From Falsiroseomonas algicola (GTDB lineage: Bacteria; Pseudomonadota; Alphaproteobacteria; Acetobacterales; Acetobacteraceae): DNA of 64,000 nucleotides. Numbering within the stretch: the stretch's first letter is position 1; each line of letters opens with the position of its first letter. Under the pieces are notes generated by a model. The model searched no databases and was not told where the DNA came from. It saw only the letters and a program-made list of their open reading frames with translations. Position numbers and translations under genes: made by a program. Of the stretch, positions 26,121 through 36,000 are shown piece by piece. The stretch lies in assembly GCF_011040385.1 (NCBI RefSeq), contig NZ_JAAIKB010000005.1, positions 186,001-250,000 of the forward strand, read 5' to 3'.

Positions 26121-26424
26121 CATAGGCGCGGAGCACGGCGTTCATCCAGGTCTGGTAGCCGGGGCCGCTGGCCCGGAACCACTCGACGATGTCCTCGTCG
26201 ATGCGAAGCGAGATGAGCTTCTTCGGAGGCTGGCGGACGACGACGGCGTTGTCGTGCCAGTTGGGCGGGATGTCCTTCCAGTCCGGGTCGTCGGCTATCG
26301 AGCGCTCAAGCTCCGCCTCCGTCATGGCGCGGATGTGGGCATCATCGGTGAGGCTTTCGCCACGGGCGCGCTTCTCATGAAGTTCGAGCATCGAGTAGCG
26401 GCGGATGTGGTCGTCCTCGGCCAT

Positions 26425-26685
26425 GTTGTGGTCCTGGGTTGACGTGTTGCGCAAACCCCCACCCCGCCAGCCTTCGGCGTCGCGGCATTGCCGCAACCCC
26501 CCGCAATCGCGGGGGAGGGAGATTCCGGTTGTGCTACTGCCTCCTCCCTTGCACTTGCGTGGGAGGTTCGGGGTTGGGAGTAGGGCGGGGCATGGCGTAG
26601 CTACATCCGTCGCTACACGCAACACCTTACATCCCCCAAGACACCACCATGACACCCCGCCCCGCCCCCGCTATACCCGCGCGCG
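26425..26685. other. Intergenic region before cvpA with small hairpins
   Basis: No gene seen. It contains CCCCCGC-AAT-CGCGGGGG and CCTCCC...GGGAGG hairpins and is richer in C-tracts than coding DNA. It should hold the promoters of the BrnA-like gene and of cvpA-purF. No PurR-type box was recognised. Confidence 0.4.
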
Positions 26686-27243
26686 ATGACCTGGGTTGAT
26701 GGCCTTGTCCTGGCGGTGATCCTGCTTTCGGCGGGCCTCGCCTATTTCCGCGGTCTCGTGCGCGAAGTGCTGGGCATCGGGGCCTGGGCGGGGGCGGTGA
26801 TCGCTGCCATCATCGCGGAGCCGCAGGCGACACCGATCGCCGCGCAATATGTCCAGCCTCCCTGGCTCGCGACCGGCGCGGCCGTCGGCGTGGTGTTCCT
26901 GCTGGTGCTGGTCGTCCTGAAAATCCTCATCGCCTGGCTGGCCGGCAAGGTGCAGCGTTCCGCGCTGGGCGGCGTGGACCGCGCGCTGGGGTTGCTGTTC
27001 GGCGCCGCGCGGGGTGCTTTCCTCGTCGTGGTTGCCTATATCGTCGCCGGGCTGCTCCTGCCCGCCACCGACAAATGGCCTGACCCCGTCCGCGAGGCGC
27101 GCAGCCTGCCCCTCGCGGCCGATGGCGCGGCCTGGGTGGTGGCGAAGCTGCCCGAGGAATTCCGCCCGCGCCTGCCTGAGGGCACGGGCCGCCAGGATCC
27201 CAGCATGGACCAGCTGCTCCGCCCCCCCGCGCGCAGCCGGTAG
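26686..27243 (+). CDS. cvpA: CvpA family membrane protein
   Basis: A 185-residue inner-membrane protein with four predicted helices, starting MTWVDGLVLAVILLSAGLAY, with the conserved FRGLVREVLGI and GGVDRALGLLFGAARGAFLV segments. CvpA was named for colicin V production and is linked to envelope homeostasis; its molecular role is unsettled. It lies 12 bp before purF, the classic cvpA-purF arrangement. Confidence 0.92.
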   Translation: MTWVDGLVLAVILLSAGLAYFRGLVREVLGIGAWAGAVIAAIIAEPQATPIAAQYVQPPWLATGAAVGVVFLLVLVVLKILIAWLAGKVQRSALGGVDRALGLLFGAARGAFLVVVAYIVAGLLLPATDKWPDPVREARSLPLAADGAAWVVAKLPEEFRPRLPEGTGRQDPSMDQLLRPPARSR

Positions 27244-27255
27244 CGAAGGACGCGC

Positions 27256-28731
27256 ATGACCGATCTTTCAACCCAGCCTTGGGAAACCGGCGATGACGAC
27301 CACCCGCATGAGGAATGCGGCGTCGTCGGCATCTGGGGCAGCAGCGATGCCGCGGCGCTGACCGCGCTCGGCCTGCACGCCCTGCAGCACCGGGGGCAGG
27401 AAGCCGCGGGCATCGTCTCCCTCGCGGGGCAGGGGCAGTTCCACGCCCATAAGGGCCGGGGCCTGGTCGGCGACAATTTCGGCGATGCGCAGGTGATCGC
27501 GGGGCTGCCCGGCCACGCCGCGCTCGGCCACAACCGCTACGCCACCACCGGAGAGACGGCGCTGCGCAACGTGCAGCCGCTCTATGCCGATTTCGAATTC
27601 GGCGGCTTCGCGGTGGCCCATAACGGCAACCTGACGAATGCCCACCAGCTGAAGCGCGCGCTGGTGCGGCGCGGCTGCCTGTTCCAGTCCACGACGGACA
27701 GCGAGGTGTTCATCCACCTCATCGCCATCAGCCTCTACACCACCGTGATGGACCGGCTGATCGACGCGCTGAAGCAGGTGCAGGGCGCCTACAGCCTGGT
27801 CGCGCTGCACAACGGCGCGCTGATCGGCGCGCGGGATCCGCTCGGCGTCCGGCCGCTGGTGCTCGGCAAGCTCGCGACCGGCGGCTATGTGCTGGCCAGC
27901 GAGACCTGCGCCCTCGACATCATCGGCGCCGACATGGTGCGGGATGTGGAGCCGGGCGAGATCATCATTATCGACGACAGCGGCATGAAGTCCGTCCGCC
28001 CCTTCGCGCGGGCGCAGTCGCGCTTCTGCATCTTCGAATACATCTACTTCGCGCGCCCTGACTCGGTGGTCGAAGGCACGCCGGTCTATGACACGAGGAA
28101 GCGCATCGGCGCGGAGCTGGCGCGGGAATCGGGCGTGGCGGCGGATGTGATCGTGCCCGTGCCCGACAGCGGCGTGCCGGCGGCGATGGGCTATGCGGCG
28201 GAAGCGGGCATCCCCTTCGAGCTCGGCATCATCCGCAACCACTATGTCGGCCGCACCTTCATCGAGCCGACGGACCAGATCCGCCACCTCGGCGTGAAGC
28301 TCAAGCACAGCGCCAATCGCAGCATGATCGAGGGCAAGCGCGTGGTGCTGGTGGATGACAGCATCGTCCGCGGCACCACCAGCCGGAAGATCGTGGAGAT
28401 GGTGCGCCAGGCCGGCGCGACGGAGGTGCATATGCGCATCTCCTCCCCTCCGACGACGCATTCCTGCTTCTACGGCATCGATACGCCGGAGCGCGGCAAG
28501 CTGCTGGCGGCGAAGCATGACGTGGCGGAGATGGCGCAGATCATCGGCGCGGACAGCCTGGCCTTCATCTCGCTGGACGGGCTGTACCGGGCGCTCGGCA
28601 AGAAGGGGCGCGATGCCGGCGCGCCGGCCTATTGCGATGCCTGCTTCACCGGCGACTACGCCATCCCGCTGACGGATGCGCAGGACAATTCGGAGCGTCC
28701 GCTGTCGCTCCTCCAGGCCGCCAACCGCTAG
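27256..28731 (+). CDS. purF: Amidophosphoribosyltransferase
   Basis: First committed step of purine synthesis: PRPP plus glutamine gives phosphoribosylamine. In this 491-residue protein the N-terminal nucleophile is Cys21 after a 20-residue propeptide (cleavage before CGVVGIWG). The PRPP loop is VVLVDDSIVRGTTS. Cys residues in RFCIFEYIYF, THSCFYGID and YCDACFTG match the four that hold the [4Fe-4S] cluster of the Bacillus-type enzyme, so oxygen-sensitive regulation is possible. It is co-transcribed with cvpA and probably the following SDR gene. Confidence 0.96.
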   Translation: MTDLSTQPWETGDDDHPHEECGVVGIWGSSDAAALTALGLHALQHRGQEAAGIVSLAGQGQFHAHKGRGLVGDNFGDAQVIAGLPGHAALGHNRYATTGETALRNVQPLYADFEFGGFAVAHNGNLTNAHQLKRALVRRGCLFQSTTDSEVFIHLIAISLYTTVMDRLIDALKQVQGAYSLVALHNGALIGARDPLGVRPLVLGKLATGGYVLASETCALDIIGADMVRDVEPGEIIIIDDSGMKSVRPFARAQSRFCIFEYIYFARPDSVVEGTPVYDTRKRIGAELARESGVAADVIVPVPDSGVPAAMGYAAEAGIPFELGIIRNHYVGRTFIEPTDQIRHLGVKLKHSANRSMIEGKRVVLVDDSIVRGTTSRKIVEMVRQAGATEVHMRISSPPTTHSCFYGIDTPERGKLLAAKHDVAEMAQIIGADSLAFISLDGLYRALGKKGRDAGAPAYCDACFTGDYAIPLTDAQDNSERPLSLLQAANR

Positions 28732-28738
28732 GAAGACC

Positions 28739-29452
28739 ATGTCCCTACCGCTTGAGAATCGCGTCGCGCTCGTCACGGGCGCGTCGCGCGGCATCGGCGC
28801 GGCGCTGGCGCTGGAACTGGCGAGGCTCGGCGCGCAGCTCGTCCTCATCGCCCGCACCCAGGGCGGGCTGGAGGAGGTGGATGACCGGATCCGCGCCGAG
28901 ACGGGGCGGGGTGCCACGCTGCTGCCGCTCGATCTGCAGAAGGATGCGGAGAAGCAGCTGGACCTGGTCGGGCCTTCGATCATGGAGCGGTTCGGGCGGC
29001 TCGACATCCTGGTGCACAATGCGGGCGCGCTGAACAAGCTGACGCCGGTCGCGCATATCGATCCGAAGGATTGGGCGGAGGTGATGGCGGTGAACCTCAC
29101 CGCCGCCTGGCGCCTGATCCGCACCTGCGATCCGCCGCTGCGGGCTTCCGATGCTGGCCGTGCCGTGTTCCTGACCAGCGGCCGCGTGCTGCGGCCCAAG
29201 GCCTATTGGGGCATGTACGGGGCCGCCAAGGCGGGCATGGAGCATCTGGTGCAGACCTGGGCGCAGGAGGTGGTGCATACGCCGCTGCGCGTGAACCTGG
29301 CCGATCCTGGCGTGGTTGCGACGCGCATGCGCGCCACCGCGATGCCTGGCGAGGATCCGGCCAGCATCCCGCAGCCCGCCGATGTGGCGCCTGCGCTGGC
29401 GGCGCTGTGCCTGCCGAGCGAAACCCGTCACGCCCAGCGCATCGAACTCTGA
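28739..29452 (+). CDS. Short-chain dehydrogenase/reductase next to purF
   Basis: A 237-residue SDR. Motifs: TGASRGIGAALA (cofactor loop), HNAGALN, the active-site Ser in FLTSGRVLR, and YGAAKAG with catalytic Tyr and Lys. AGGAAG lies 3-8 nt before the ATG. This type of SDR follows purF in many alphaproteobacteria. The short C-terminus ending in RIEL is normal for the group. The physiological substrate is not known. A strong double hairpin ends the unit. Confidence 0.88.
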   Translation: MSLPLENRVALVTGASRGIGAALALELARLGAQLVLIARTQGGLEEVDDRIRAETGRGATLLPLDLQKDAEKQLDLVGPSIMERFGRLDILVHNAGALNKLTPVAHIDPKDWAEVMAVNLTAAWRLIRTCDPPLRASDAGRAVFLTSGRVLRPKAYWGMYGAAKAGMEHLVQTWAQEVVHTPLRVNLADPGVVATRMRATAMPGEDPASIPQPADVAPALAALCLPSETRHAQRIEL

Positions 29453-29459
29453 AGACGGT

Positions 29460-29515
29460 CCAGGGGCGTCTCGCCCCTGGTGGATGGGGTCCGGGGAAGG
29501 CAAGGCCTTCCCCGG
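29460..29515. terminator. Double-hairpin convergent terminator
   Basis: CCAGGGGCG-TCT-CGCCCCTGG (29460-29480) and an 11-bp stem starting CCGGGGAAGGC with loop AAG (29491-29515). It stands between the convergent SDR and aapM genes; the second hairpin ends 3 bp before the aapM stop. Same design as at 18368-18421. Confidence 0.8.
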
Positions 29516-29518
29516 GAT

Positions 29519-30589
29519 TCACCGGCCTCCCGGTCGCAGGCTCCGCTCCAGCCGCTGCGAATACTGGCTCATGGTGAAGCACAGCAGGAAGTAGACGGCG
29601 GCCGCGAAGACGTAGGCTTCCGTCGCGAAGCCCAGCCAGTTCGGGTCGCCGAGTGCCGCGCGGAGCGTGGTGAAGAAGTCGAAGACGCCGATGACGACCA
29701 CCAGCGTCGTGTCCTTGAACAGCCCGATGAAGGTGTTGACCTGGGACGGGATGGTGATCGTCAGGGCCTGCGGCAGGATCACCAGCCGCATCTTCTTCCA
29801 GTAGGAGAGGCCGAGCGCGTCCGCGGCCTCGTACTGCCCGCGCGGCATGGCCTGCAGCCCGCCGCGGATGACTTCCGCCATATAGGCCGCGGTGAAGAGC
29901 GTGTAGGCGACCAGCACGCGCGCCAGCCGGTCCAGCGTGACGCCTTCGGGCAGGAAGAGCGGCAGCATGATCGCCGCCATGAAGAGCAGGCTGATCAGCG
30001 GCACGCCGCGGACGCATTCGATGACGGCGGTGGAGAACCATCGCACCAGCGTCAGGTCGCTGCGCCGGCCGAGTGCCAGCAGGATGGCGAGGGGATAGCC
30101 GAGCGCCAGGCCATAGACGGCGATGACACCGGTGATGGTGAGCCCGCCCCAGAGCCGCGTCTGCACCGCGGGAAGGCCGAAGACGCCGCCCGCCATGAGC
30201 ACCAGCATGGCCGGCGCCGCGACCGCCCAGGCCAGCAGCAGCCCGCGGCCCCAGAGCCGCCGCTGGGTGGAGGCGACGACCATGACGATGAGGATCGTCA
30301 TCATCGTCGCCGGCCGCCAGCGCTGTTCGTAGGGGTAGAGGCCGAAGATGGAGAACCAGAACTTCTCCCGGATGAAGGCCCAGCAGGCGCCACCGGCCTC
30401 CCGGCAGGCATTGGCGTTGCCGTTCCAGGTGGCGCGGGTGACGGCCCAGTCCCAGAAGGGCGGCACCAGCCACCAGAGCAGCGCCAGGCAGGCCAGCGTG
30501 ATGGCGACGTTCAGCGGCCCATCGATGCAGGCGCGGGCGAAGGCGGTGGCGCGGCCGGCGAAGCCGGGCAAAGCGGGGGCCTGGCGCAT
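29519..30589 (-). CDS. aapM: General L-amino-acid ABC transporter permease AapM-like
   Basis: A 356-residue inner-membrane permease of the polar amino-acid family (HisM type). The conserved permease loop YMAEVIRGGLQAMPRGQYEAADALGLSYWKK contacts the ATPase. A long N-terminal extension with two extra helices is typical of AapM/BztC. It is the last gene of aapJQM here. In the usual aapJQMP order the ATPase gene follows; here a terminator and a convergent SDR gene follow instead. Confidence 0.92.
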   Translation of the reverse strand: MRQAPALPGFAGRATAFARACIDGPLNVAITLACLALLWWLVPPFWDWAVTRATWNGNANACREAGGACWAFIREKFWFSIFGLYPYEQRWRPATMMTILIVMVVASTQRRLWGRGLLLAWAVAAPAMLVLMAGGVFGLPAVQTRLWGGLTITGVIAVYGLALGYPLAILLALGRRSDLTLVRWFSTAVIECVRGVPLISLLFMAAIMLPLFLPEGVTLDRLARVLVAYTLFTAAYMAEVIRGGLQAMPRGQYEAADALGLSYWKKMRLVILPQALTITIPSQVNTFIGLFKDTTLVVVIGVFDFFTTLRAALGDPNWLGFATEAYVFAAAVYFLLCFTMSQYSQRLERSLRPGGR

Positions 30590-30590
30590 C

Positions 30591-31736
30591 TCAGCGCTCC
30601 CTCAGCGCGACGCGCGCATTGTACCAGTTCATCAGGGCGGAGGTGGCGAGGCTGAGCGCCAGGTAGATGGTCATGAAGATGGTGATGACCTCGATCGCCT
30701 GGCCGGTCTGGTTGATCGAGGTATTGGCGACGGAGACGAGGTCCGGGTAGCCGATGACGACGGCCAGCGACGAGTTCTTCGTCAGGTTCAGGAATTGCGA
30801 GGTCATGGGCGGGATGATGACGCGCAGCGCCTGCGGCAGGATCACCAGCCGCATGATCCGCCCGCCCGGCAGGCCGAGCGCCCGCGCCGCTTCCCACTGG
30901 CCGCGATGGACGGATTGGATGCCGCTGCGCACGATCTCCGCCACGAAGGCGGCGGTATAGACGACGAGGCCGAGGAGCAGGGCGAAGAATTCGGGGGAGA
31001 GGGCGAGACCGCCTTCGAAGTTGAAGCCGGCGAGTTCCGGCCACTGGACCTGCGGCACGAAGCCGGCGGCCATCGACAGCGCGGGGAAGCCCAGCAGCAT
31101 CAGGAGGCCGGGCAGGATGGTCGCGCGGCGCTCGCCCGTTTCCGCCTGGCGCGCACGCTCCCGCCGCAGCAGCAGCCACCAGCCGATGGCGCCGGCGGCG
31201 AGGGCCGCGAGGAAGGCGTAGAGCGCGGGGTCCGCCATCAGGGCCGGGATCTTCAGGCCGCGCTGGCTCAGGAAGACGCCGGGCAGCGGGTTCAGCGCCT
31301 GCCGCACGCTCGGCATCTGGAGCATCACGGCGTGCCAGAAGACGAGCTGGAGGACGAGCGGCGTGTTGCGGATGACCTCGATGTAGCCGCCGGTCAGCGC
31401 GCGCAGCAGGGGATTCGCCGAAAGCCGCGCCAGGCCGAGTGCCACGCCGAGGATGGTGGCCAGGAGGCAGCCGATGATGGCGACGCGCAGCGTGTTCAGC
31501 AGCCCGACGGTCAGCGCCTGGCGATAGGTGTCGGCGGGGGTGTAGGGGATCAGGCTCTCGCCGATCGGGATGCCGGCGGAACGGTCGAGGAAGCCGAAGC
31601 CGAAGCGCAGCCCGCGCGCGGCCATGTTGGCTTCCGCATTGGACCAGAGCCACATTCCCGTGGCGACGAGCGCGACCAGCAACGCGGCCTGGATCAGGTA
31701 GCCGCGGGCGGGGCCGCGAAGGACGGACAGGCTCAT
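30591..31736 (-). CDS. aapQ: General L-amino-acid ABC transporter permease AapQ-like
   Basis: A 381-residue permease forming the heterodimer with AapM. It has several hydrophobic helices, the large periplasmic insertion between helices seen in AapQ/BztB, and the EAA loop FVAEIVRSGIQSVHRGQWEA followed by ALGLPGG. The gap to aapM is 1 bp. Together the two permeases import acidic, polar and branched amino acids in characterised systems of Rhizobium and Rhodobacter. Confidence 0.92.
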   Translation of the reverse strand: MSLSVLRGPARGYLIQAALLVALVATGMWLWSNAEANMAARGLRFGFGFLDRSAGIPIGESLIPYTPADTYRQALTVGLLNTLRVAIIGCLLATILGVALGLARLSANPLLRALTGGYIEVIRNTPLVLQLVFWHAVMLQMPSVRQALNPLPGVFLSQRGLKIPALMADPALYAFLAALAAGAIGWWLLLRRERARQAETGERRATILPGLLMLLGFPALSMAAGFVPQVQWPELAGFNFEGGLALSPEFFALLLGLVVYTAAFVAEIVRSGIQSVHRGQWEAARALGLPGGRIMRLVILPQALRVIIPPMTSQFLNLTKNSSLAVVIGYPDLVSVANTSINQTGQAIEVITIFMTIYLALSLATSALMNWYNARVALRER

Positions 31737-31791
31737 GCGGCGCTGATCCCGGAGAGGCAGAAAATGAGGGGGGCCGAAGCCCCCCTCCGGA

Positions 31792-32823
31792 TCAGCGCGC
31801 GGGGGGCGCGTAGAGCAGGCCGCCGCGGGTCCAGATGTTGTTCATGCCGCGCTCCAGCCCGAGCGGGGTGTTGGTGCCGAGGTGCCGTTCGAACATCTCG
31901 CCGTAATTGCCGAAGGTGCGGATGATCTGGCGGGCATAGTCGGGGCGGGCGGCGCCCAGGCTCTCACCCATGTTGCCCTCGACGCCGAGCAGGCGGCGCA
32001 CGACGGGGTTGGTGGAGGAGGCCGCGATCTGCTCGACATTGGCGCTGGTGATGCCGAGTTCCTCGGCGTCGATCAGGGCGAAGGTCGTCCAGGCGACGAT
32101 GTTGGTCAGTTCCTCGTCACCCTGGCGGATGGTGACGGCGAGCGGTTCCTTGGACAGGCGCTCCGGCAGGATCACGTGGTCGGCGGGGCGGGCCAGCAGC
32201 GTGCGCTGGGCGGCGAGCGCGGCGAAGTCGTTGGTGAAGACGTCGCAGCGGCCGCTGTCATAGGCGCGGCGCAGCTCGTCCAGGTCCGCGATCACGACCG
32301 GCGTGAAGCGGAGGTTGTTGGCGCGGAAGAAGTCGGCGAGGTTCAGCTCCGTCGTCGTGCCGGGCTGGACGCAGACGGTGGCGCCGTTCAGCTGCCGCGC
32401 GCTGGTCACGTTCAGGCGGCGCGGCACCATGATGGCCTGGCCGTCATAGAAGGTGATGGCGGGCTGGTTGAAGCGGTTGACGTTGGTGTCGCGCGTCAGC
32501 GTCCAGGTCGTGTTGTTGGACAGCACGTCCACCTCGCCGGAGGAGAGCGCCGGGAAGCGGGACTGCGTCGTCACGGGGACGAATTCGACGCGGTTCGGAT
32601 CGCCGAAGATGGTGATGGCGATGGCGCGGCAGACCTCGACATTGAAGCCGGACCAGCGGCCCTGGCTGTCGGGCACGCCGAAGCCGGGGTTGGAGGGGCC
32701 CTGGACGCCGCATCGCAGCGTGTTGCGCTGCTTGATCTGATCGAGGTCGCGGCCCGCCAGGGCCTCCGACACGCCAAGGGACATGAACGCCGCCGCGGCG
32801 GCGGCGAGCATCGACCACTTCAT
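31792..32823 (-). CDS. aapJ: General L-amino-acid binding protein AapJ-like
   Basis: Periplasmic solute-binding protein, 343 residues, with signal peptide MKWSMLAAAAAAFMSLGVSE and cleavage near ALA. The start at 32823 follows GGAAG. Family segments are RNTLRCGVQGPSNPGFGVPD, SGFNVEVCRAIAITIFGD and FGNYGEMFERHLG. The gene leads aapJQM. It diverges from the giant autotransporter gene; an AT-rich promoter-like stretch lies between. Confidence 0.93.
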   Translation of the reverse strand: MKWSMLAAAAAAFMSLGVSEALAGRDLDQIKQRNTLRCGVQGPSNPGFGVPDSQGRWSGFNVEVCRAIAITIFGDPNRVEFVPVTTQSRFPALSSGEVDVLSNNTTWTLTRDTNVNRFNQPAITFYDGQAIMVPRRLNVTSARQLNGATVCVQPGTTTELNLADFFRANNLRFTPVVIADLDELRRAYDSGRCDVFTNDFAALAAQRTLLARPADHVILPERLSKEPLAVTIRQGDEELTNIVAWTTFALIDAEELGITSANVEQIAASSTNPVVRRLLGVEGNMGESLGAARPDYARQIIRTFGNYGEMFERHLGTNTPLGLERGMNNIWTRGGLLYAPPAR

Positions 32824-32893
32824 CTTCTGCTTCCCTGTTTCCCGGCGGGACCGTTCCGGCCCTCGCTGCGCGGCGGACATGGCGAAGATCGCG

Positions 32894-32914
32894 TATAATT
32901 GCAAGATTGTAATT
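32894..32914. promoter_or_regulatory. AT-rich promoter and imperfect palindrome between aapJ and autotransporter
   Basis: In a 253-bp divergent gap, TATAAT (32894-32899) runs into the imperfect dyad AATTgCAAnnTTGtAATT (32897-32914, 14 of 18 positions symmetrical). It is the most AT-rich spot for many kilobases. It could be a -10 element combined with an operator for either direction. The regulator is unknown. Confidence 0.45.
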
Positions 32915-33076
32915 CATTGGCCATTTCTTGGGCGTGGCTTGCCTCCGCTGCCTGCCTGCTGGTCAGGCGCTGGCGCGGGTTGGCGCGGTGGCTGCGGTAA
33001 CCCGGGATTAAACCGCGGGCGGCTAGGTCTCCGGCGGCGGAAGATCCGCACCAGCACCGGGGAAAGATTCCACCGC

Positions 33077-36000
33077 ATGAAGTCAAGGAAGTATCGCGGA
33101 AAGCGTGCCGCCCGGCCGCGTTCGGTGGTCGTCGTTCCCGTCTTCATCCTGGTGGGCGTCGCCGCGCCCGGCGTGGCCGGGGAGGTGGTGACGACGGACC
33201 GCACCCTGACCGGCACGCAGAATGGCGCCTTCGGCAGCGGCTACCTGGTGCAGGGCGCGACGCTGACCTTCAACAACGCCACCGTCTCCAATTTCGTGAC
33301 GCAGGGCGGCGCGGGCAGCGGCGGCGGCGCGGGGCTGGGCGGCGTCGTCTTCGTCGACAATGGCGCCAGCCTGGTGCTGAACAACGTGACCATGGCCGGC
33401 AACAGCGCCGTCGGCGGCACTGGCGGCAGCGGCTTCACGGGCGGCATCCTCAACGGGCTTCTGACGGCCAGCGCGAATGGCAGCAATGGCAGCGCCGGCA
33501 CGGTCTTCAGCGACAACATCGTCCTGATCGGCGATGGCAACGGCAATGGCATGCTGGGCGGCAATGGCGGCAATGCCGGCGCGGGCACGAATGGTGTCGG
33601 CGGCACGGGCGGCACCGGCGGCAGAGGCAGCGATGGGTGGGACCACAACCCCGCCCTGATCTACGCGGTCACGCAGGCGACCGTCGCGGAAGCCGTCGCG
33701 ATCGCGGAGGTGACCGCTGGCTCGGCCGAGGTGCCACCCAACCCCGCCCAGGCCATCGCCGCCGCCGCGGCCCTGGTCGCCGCGACGGCGGCGCTGGGGG
33801 AGGCGACGGCCCAGCTCGTCAGCTGGGAGAACGCGCTGGCGGCGGGTGATGTGGGCCTGGGTGGCGATGGCGGCGCGGGCGGCGTCGGTGGCCAGGGCAG
33901 CTTCGGCTTCGGCGGCGGCCGTGGCGGCGCGGGCGGCGCGGGCGGCACGGGCGAGGGCGGCGCGCGGGATGGGCTCGGCGGCGCGGGGGGCACGGGTGGC
34001 GCGGGCGGGTTCGGCGCCGGCGGCGGCTCCGGCGGCCATGGCGGGCTGGGTTCGACGCGGGGCGCGGCGGGCGCGGGCGGCGCGGCGGGCTTCGGCGGCG
34101 GCGCGGGCAGCAGCGGCGCCGGCAACGGCGTCGCGAGCAGCGCGGGCGGCGGCGGCGGATCGGGCCTGGGCGGCGCGATCTTCGTGCGGGATGGCGGGTC
34201 GCTGACCATTACCGGGAACACCACCCTCGGATCGAATACCGTGCTGGCCGGGGGCAGCCTGAATGGCGGCGCCGTCGGCTCCACCGCGGGCAGCGACATC
34301 TTCGCCATGCGCGGCGCCACCCTCACCTTCGCGGCCGGCGCGGGGAACACCATCACGGTGAATGGCGGCATCGCCGATGACAGCGCGGCCAGCATCAGCT
34401 TCGGCAGCGTCGCCACCGGGCAGGGCGCCAGCGTCACCATCGCCAGCGGCCTCGTCATCTTCAACGGCACCAACACCTATACCGGCGAGACGCGGATCAC
34501 CGGCGGCGCGCTGCGCGCGGTGGATGGCGTGGGCCTGCACACCGCGAGCAACCTGAACCTGGCCGGCGGCGTGCTTGAATCCAGCGGCACCTTCAGCCGC
34601 TTCATCGGCAGCCAGCCCGGGCGGGTGCAATGGACCGGCTCCGGCGGCTTCGCGGGCGGGGGCGGGGACCTGACGGTCTCGCTGAATGGCGGTGCCGGGC
34701 TCACCTGGGGCAGCACGGGGTTCGTCGCGAATACGGACAGCCTGGTGCTCGGCTCCTCCACCGCCACGGGCAACGTGACCTTCGCCAATGCGCTCGACCT
34801 CGGCGGCGGCACGCGCACGATCCGCGTCGAGGAGAACAGCGGGAACGAGGCGGTGCTGGCCGGCGTGCTGTCCAATGGCGGGCTGACCGTGACCGCCAAT
34901 CGCGGCAGCGCGCGGCTCGTGATGACGGCCGCCAACGACTACGCGGGCGCCACCACCATCCAGTCCGGCACGCTGGCGCTGCGGGGCAGCGGCAGCATCG
35001 CGACGTCGAGCGGCGTCACGGTCGATTCCGGCGCCAGCTTCGACATCGCGGGCACCACGGGCGGCGCCAGCATCAAGGCGCTGTCCGGCCAGGGCGCGGT
35101 GGCGCTGGGCGCGCGGACGCTGACCATCACCCAGGGCGGCACGACCTTCGCGGGCGCGATCGGCGGCACGGGCGGGCTGACCATCGCGGCGGGCACGCAG
35201 ACGCTGACGGGCAGCAACACCTTCACTGGCACGGCCACCATCGCATCCGGTGCCACGCTGGCGCTGTCCGGCACCGGCAGCATCGCGGGCGCGTCGCGCG
35301 TGGCGGCGGAGGGCAGCTTAGACATCAGCGCCACGACCGGCGGTGCCAGCATCGGCAGCCTGTCCGGTGCCGGGAACGTGGCGCTGGGCGCGCGGACGCT
35401 GACCATCACGGCCGGCGCGCACAGCTTCGCGGGCGCGATCGGCGGCACCGGCGGTCTGACCATCGCGGGCGGGTCGCAGACGCTGACGGGCAGCAACGGC
35501 TTCACCGGCGCGGCCGCGATCGCCAATGGCGCGACGCTGGTGCTTTCCGGCGGCGGCAGCATCGCGCAGGCGTCGCAGGTGCAGCTCGGCGGCACGCTGG
35601 ACGTCACGGGCAACACGACGACCGCGATCCGCACCCTGACGGGTGCCGGCACCGCGGCGCTGGGCAGCGCAGCGCTGACCATCACTGCCGGCAGCACCAG
35701 CTTCGGCGGTGGCGTGACCGGCACGGCATCGAGCCTGCTGCGCGTGACGGGCGGGACCCAGACGCTGACGGGGGCCAATGCCGGCTTCGGCGGCACGGCG
35801 CGGGTGGACAGCGGCGCGACGCTGGCGCTGAACGGCGCGGGCAGCCTGGCCAATGCGGCGCTGGTGCAGGCCGATGGCACCTTCGACATCGCGGCGACGA
35901 CGGCGGGCACGGGCATCGCGACGCTGACGGGCACGGGCAGCGTGGCGCTCGGCGCGCAGCGCCTGACCATCACGGCGGGCAGCACGAGCTTCGGCGGCAG

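Noticed and set aside
26425-26685. Search for a brnT toxin gene upstream of the BrnA-like gene
   Set aside because: No frame of suitable length with BrnT-like sequence was seen in this interval.
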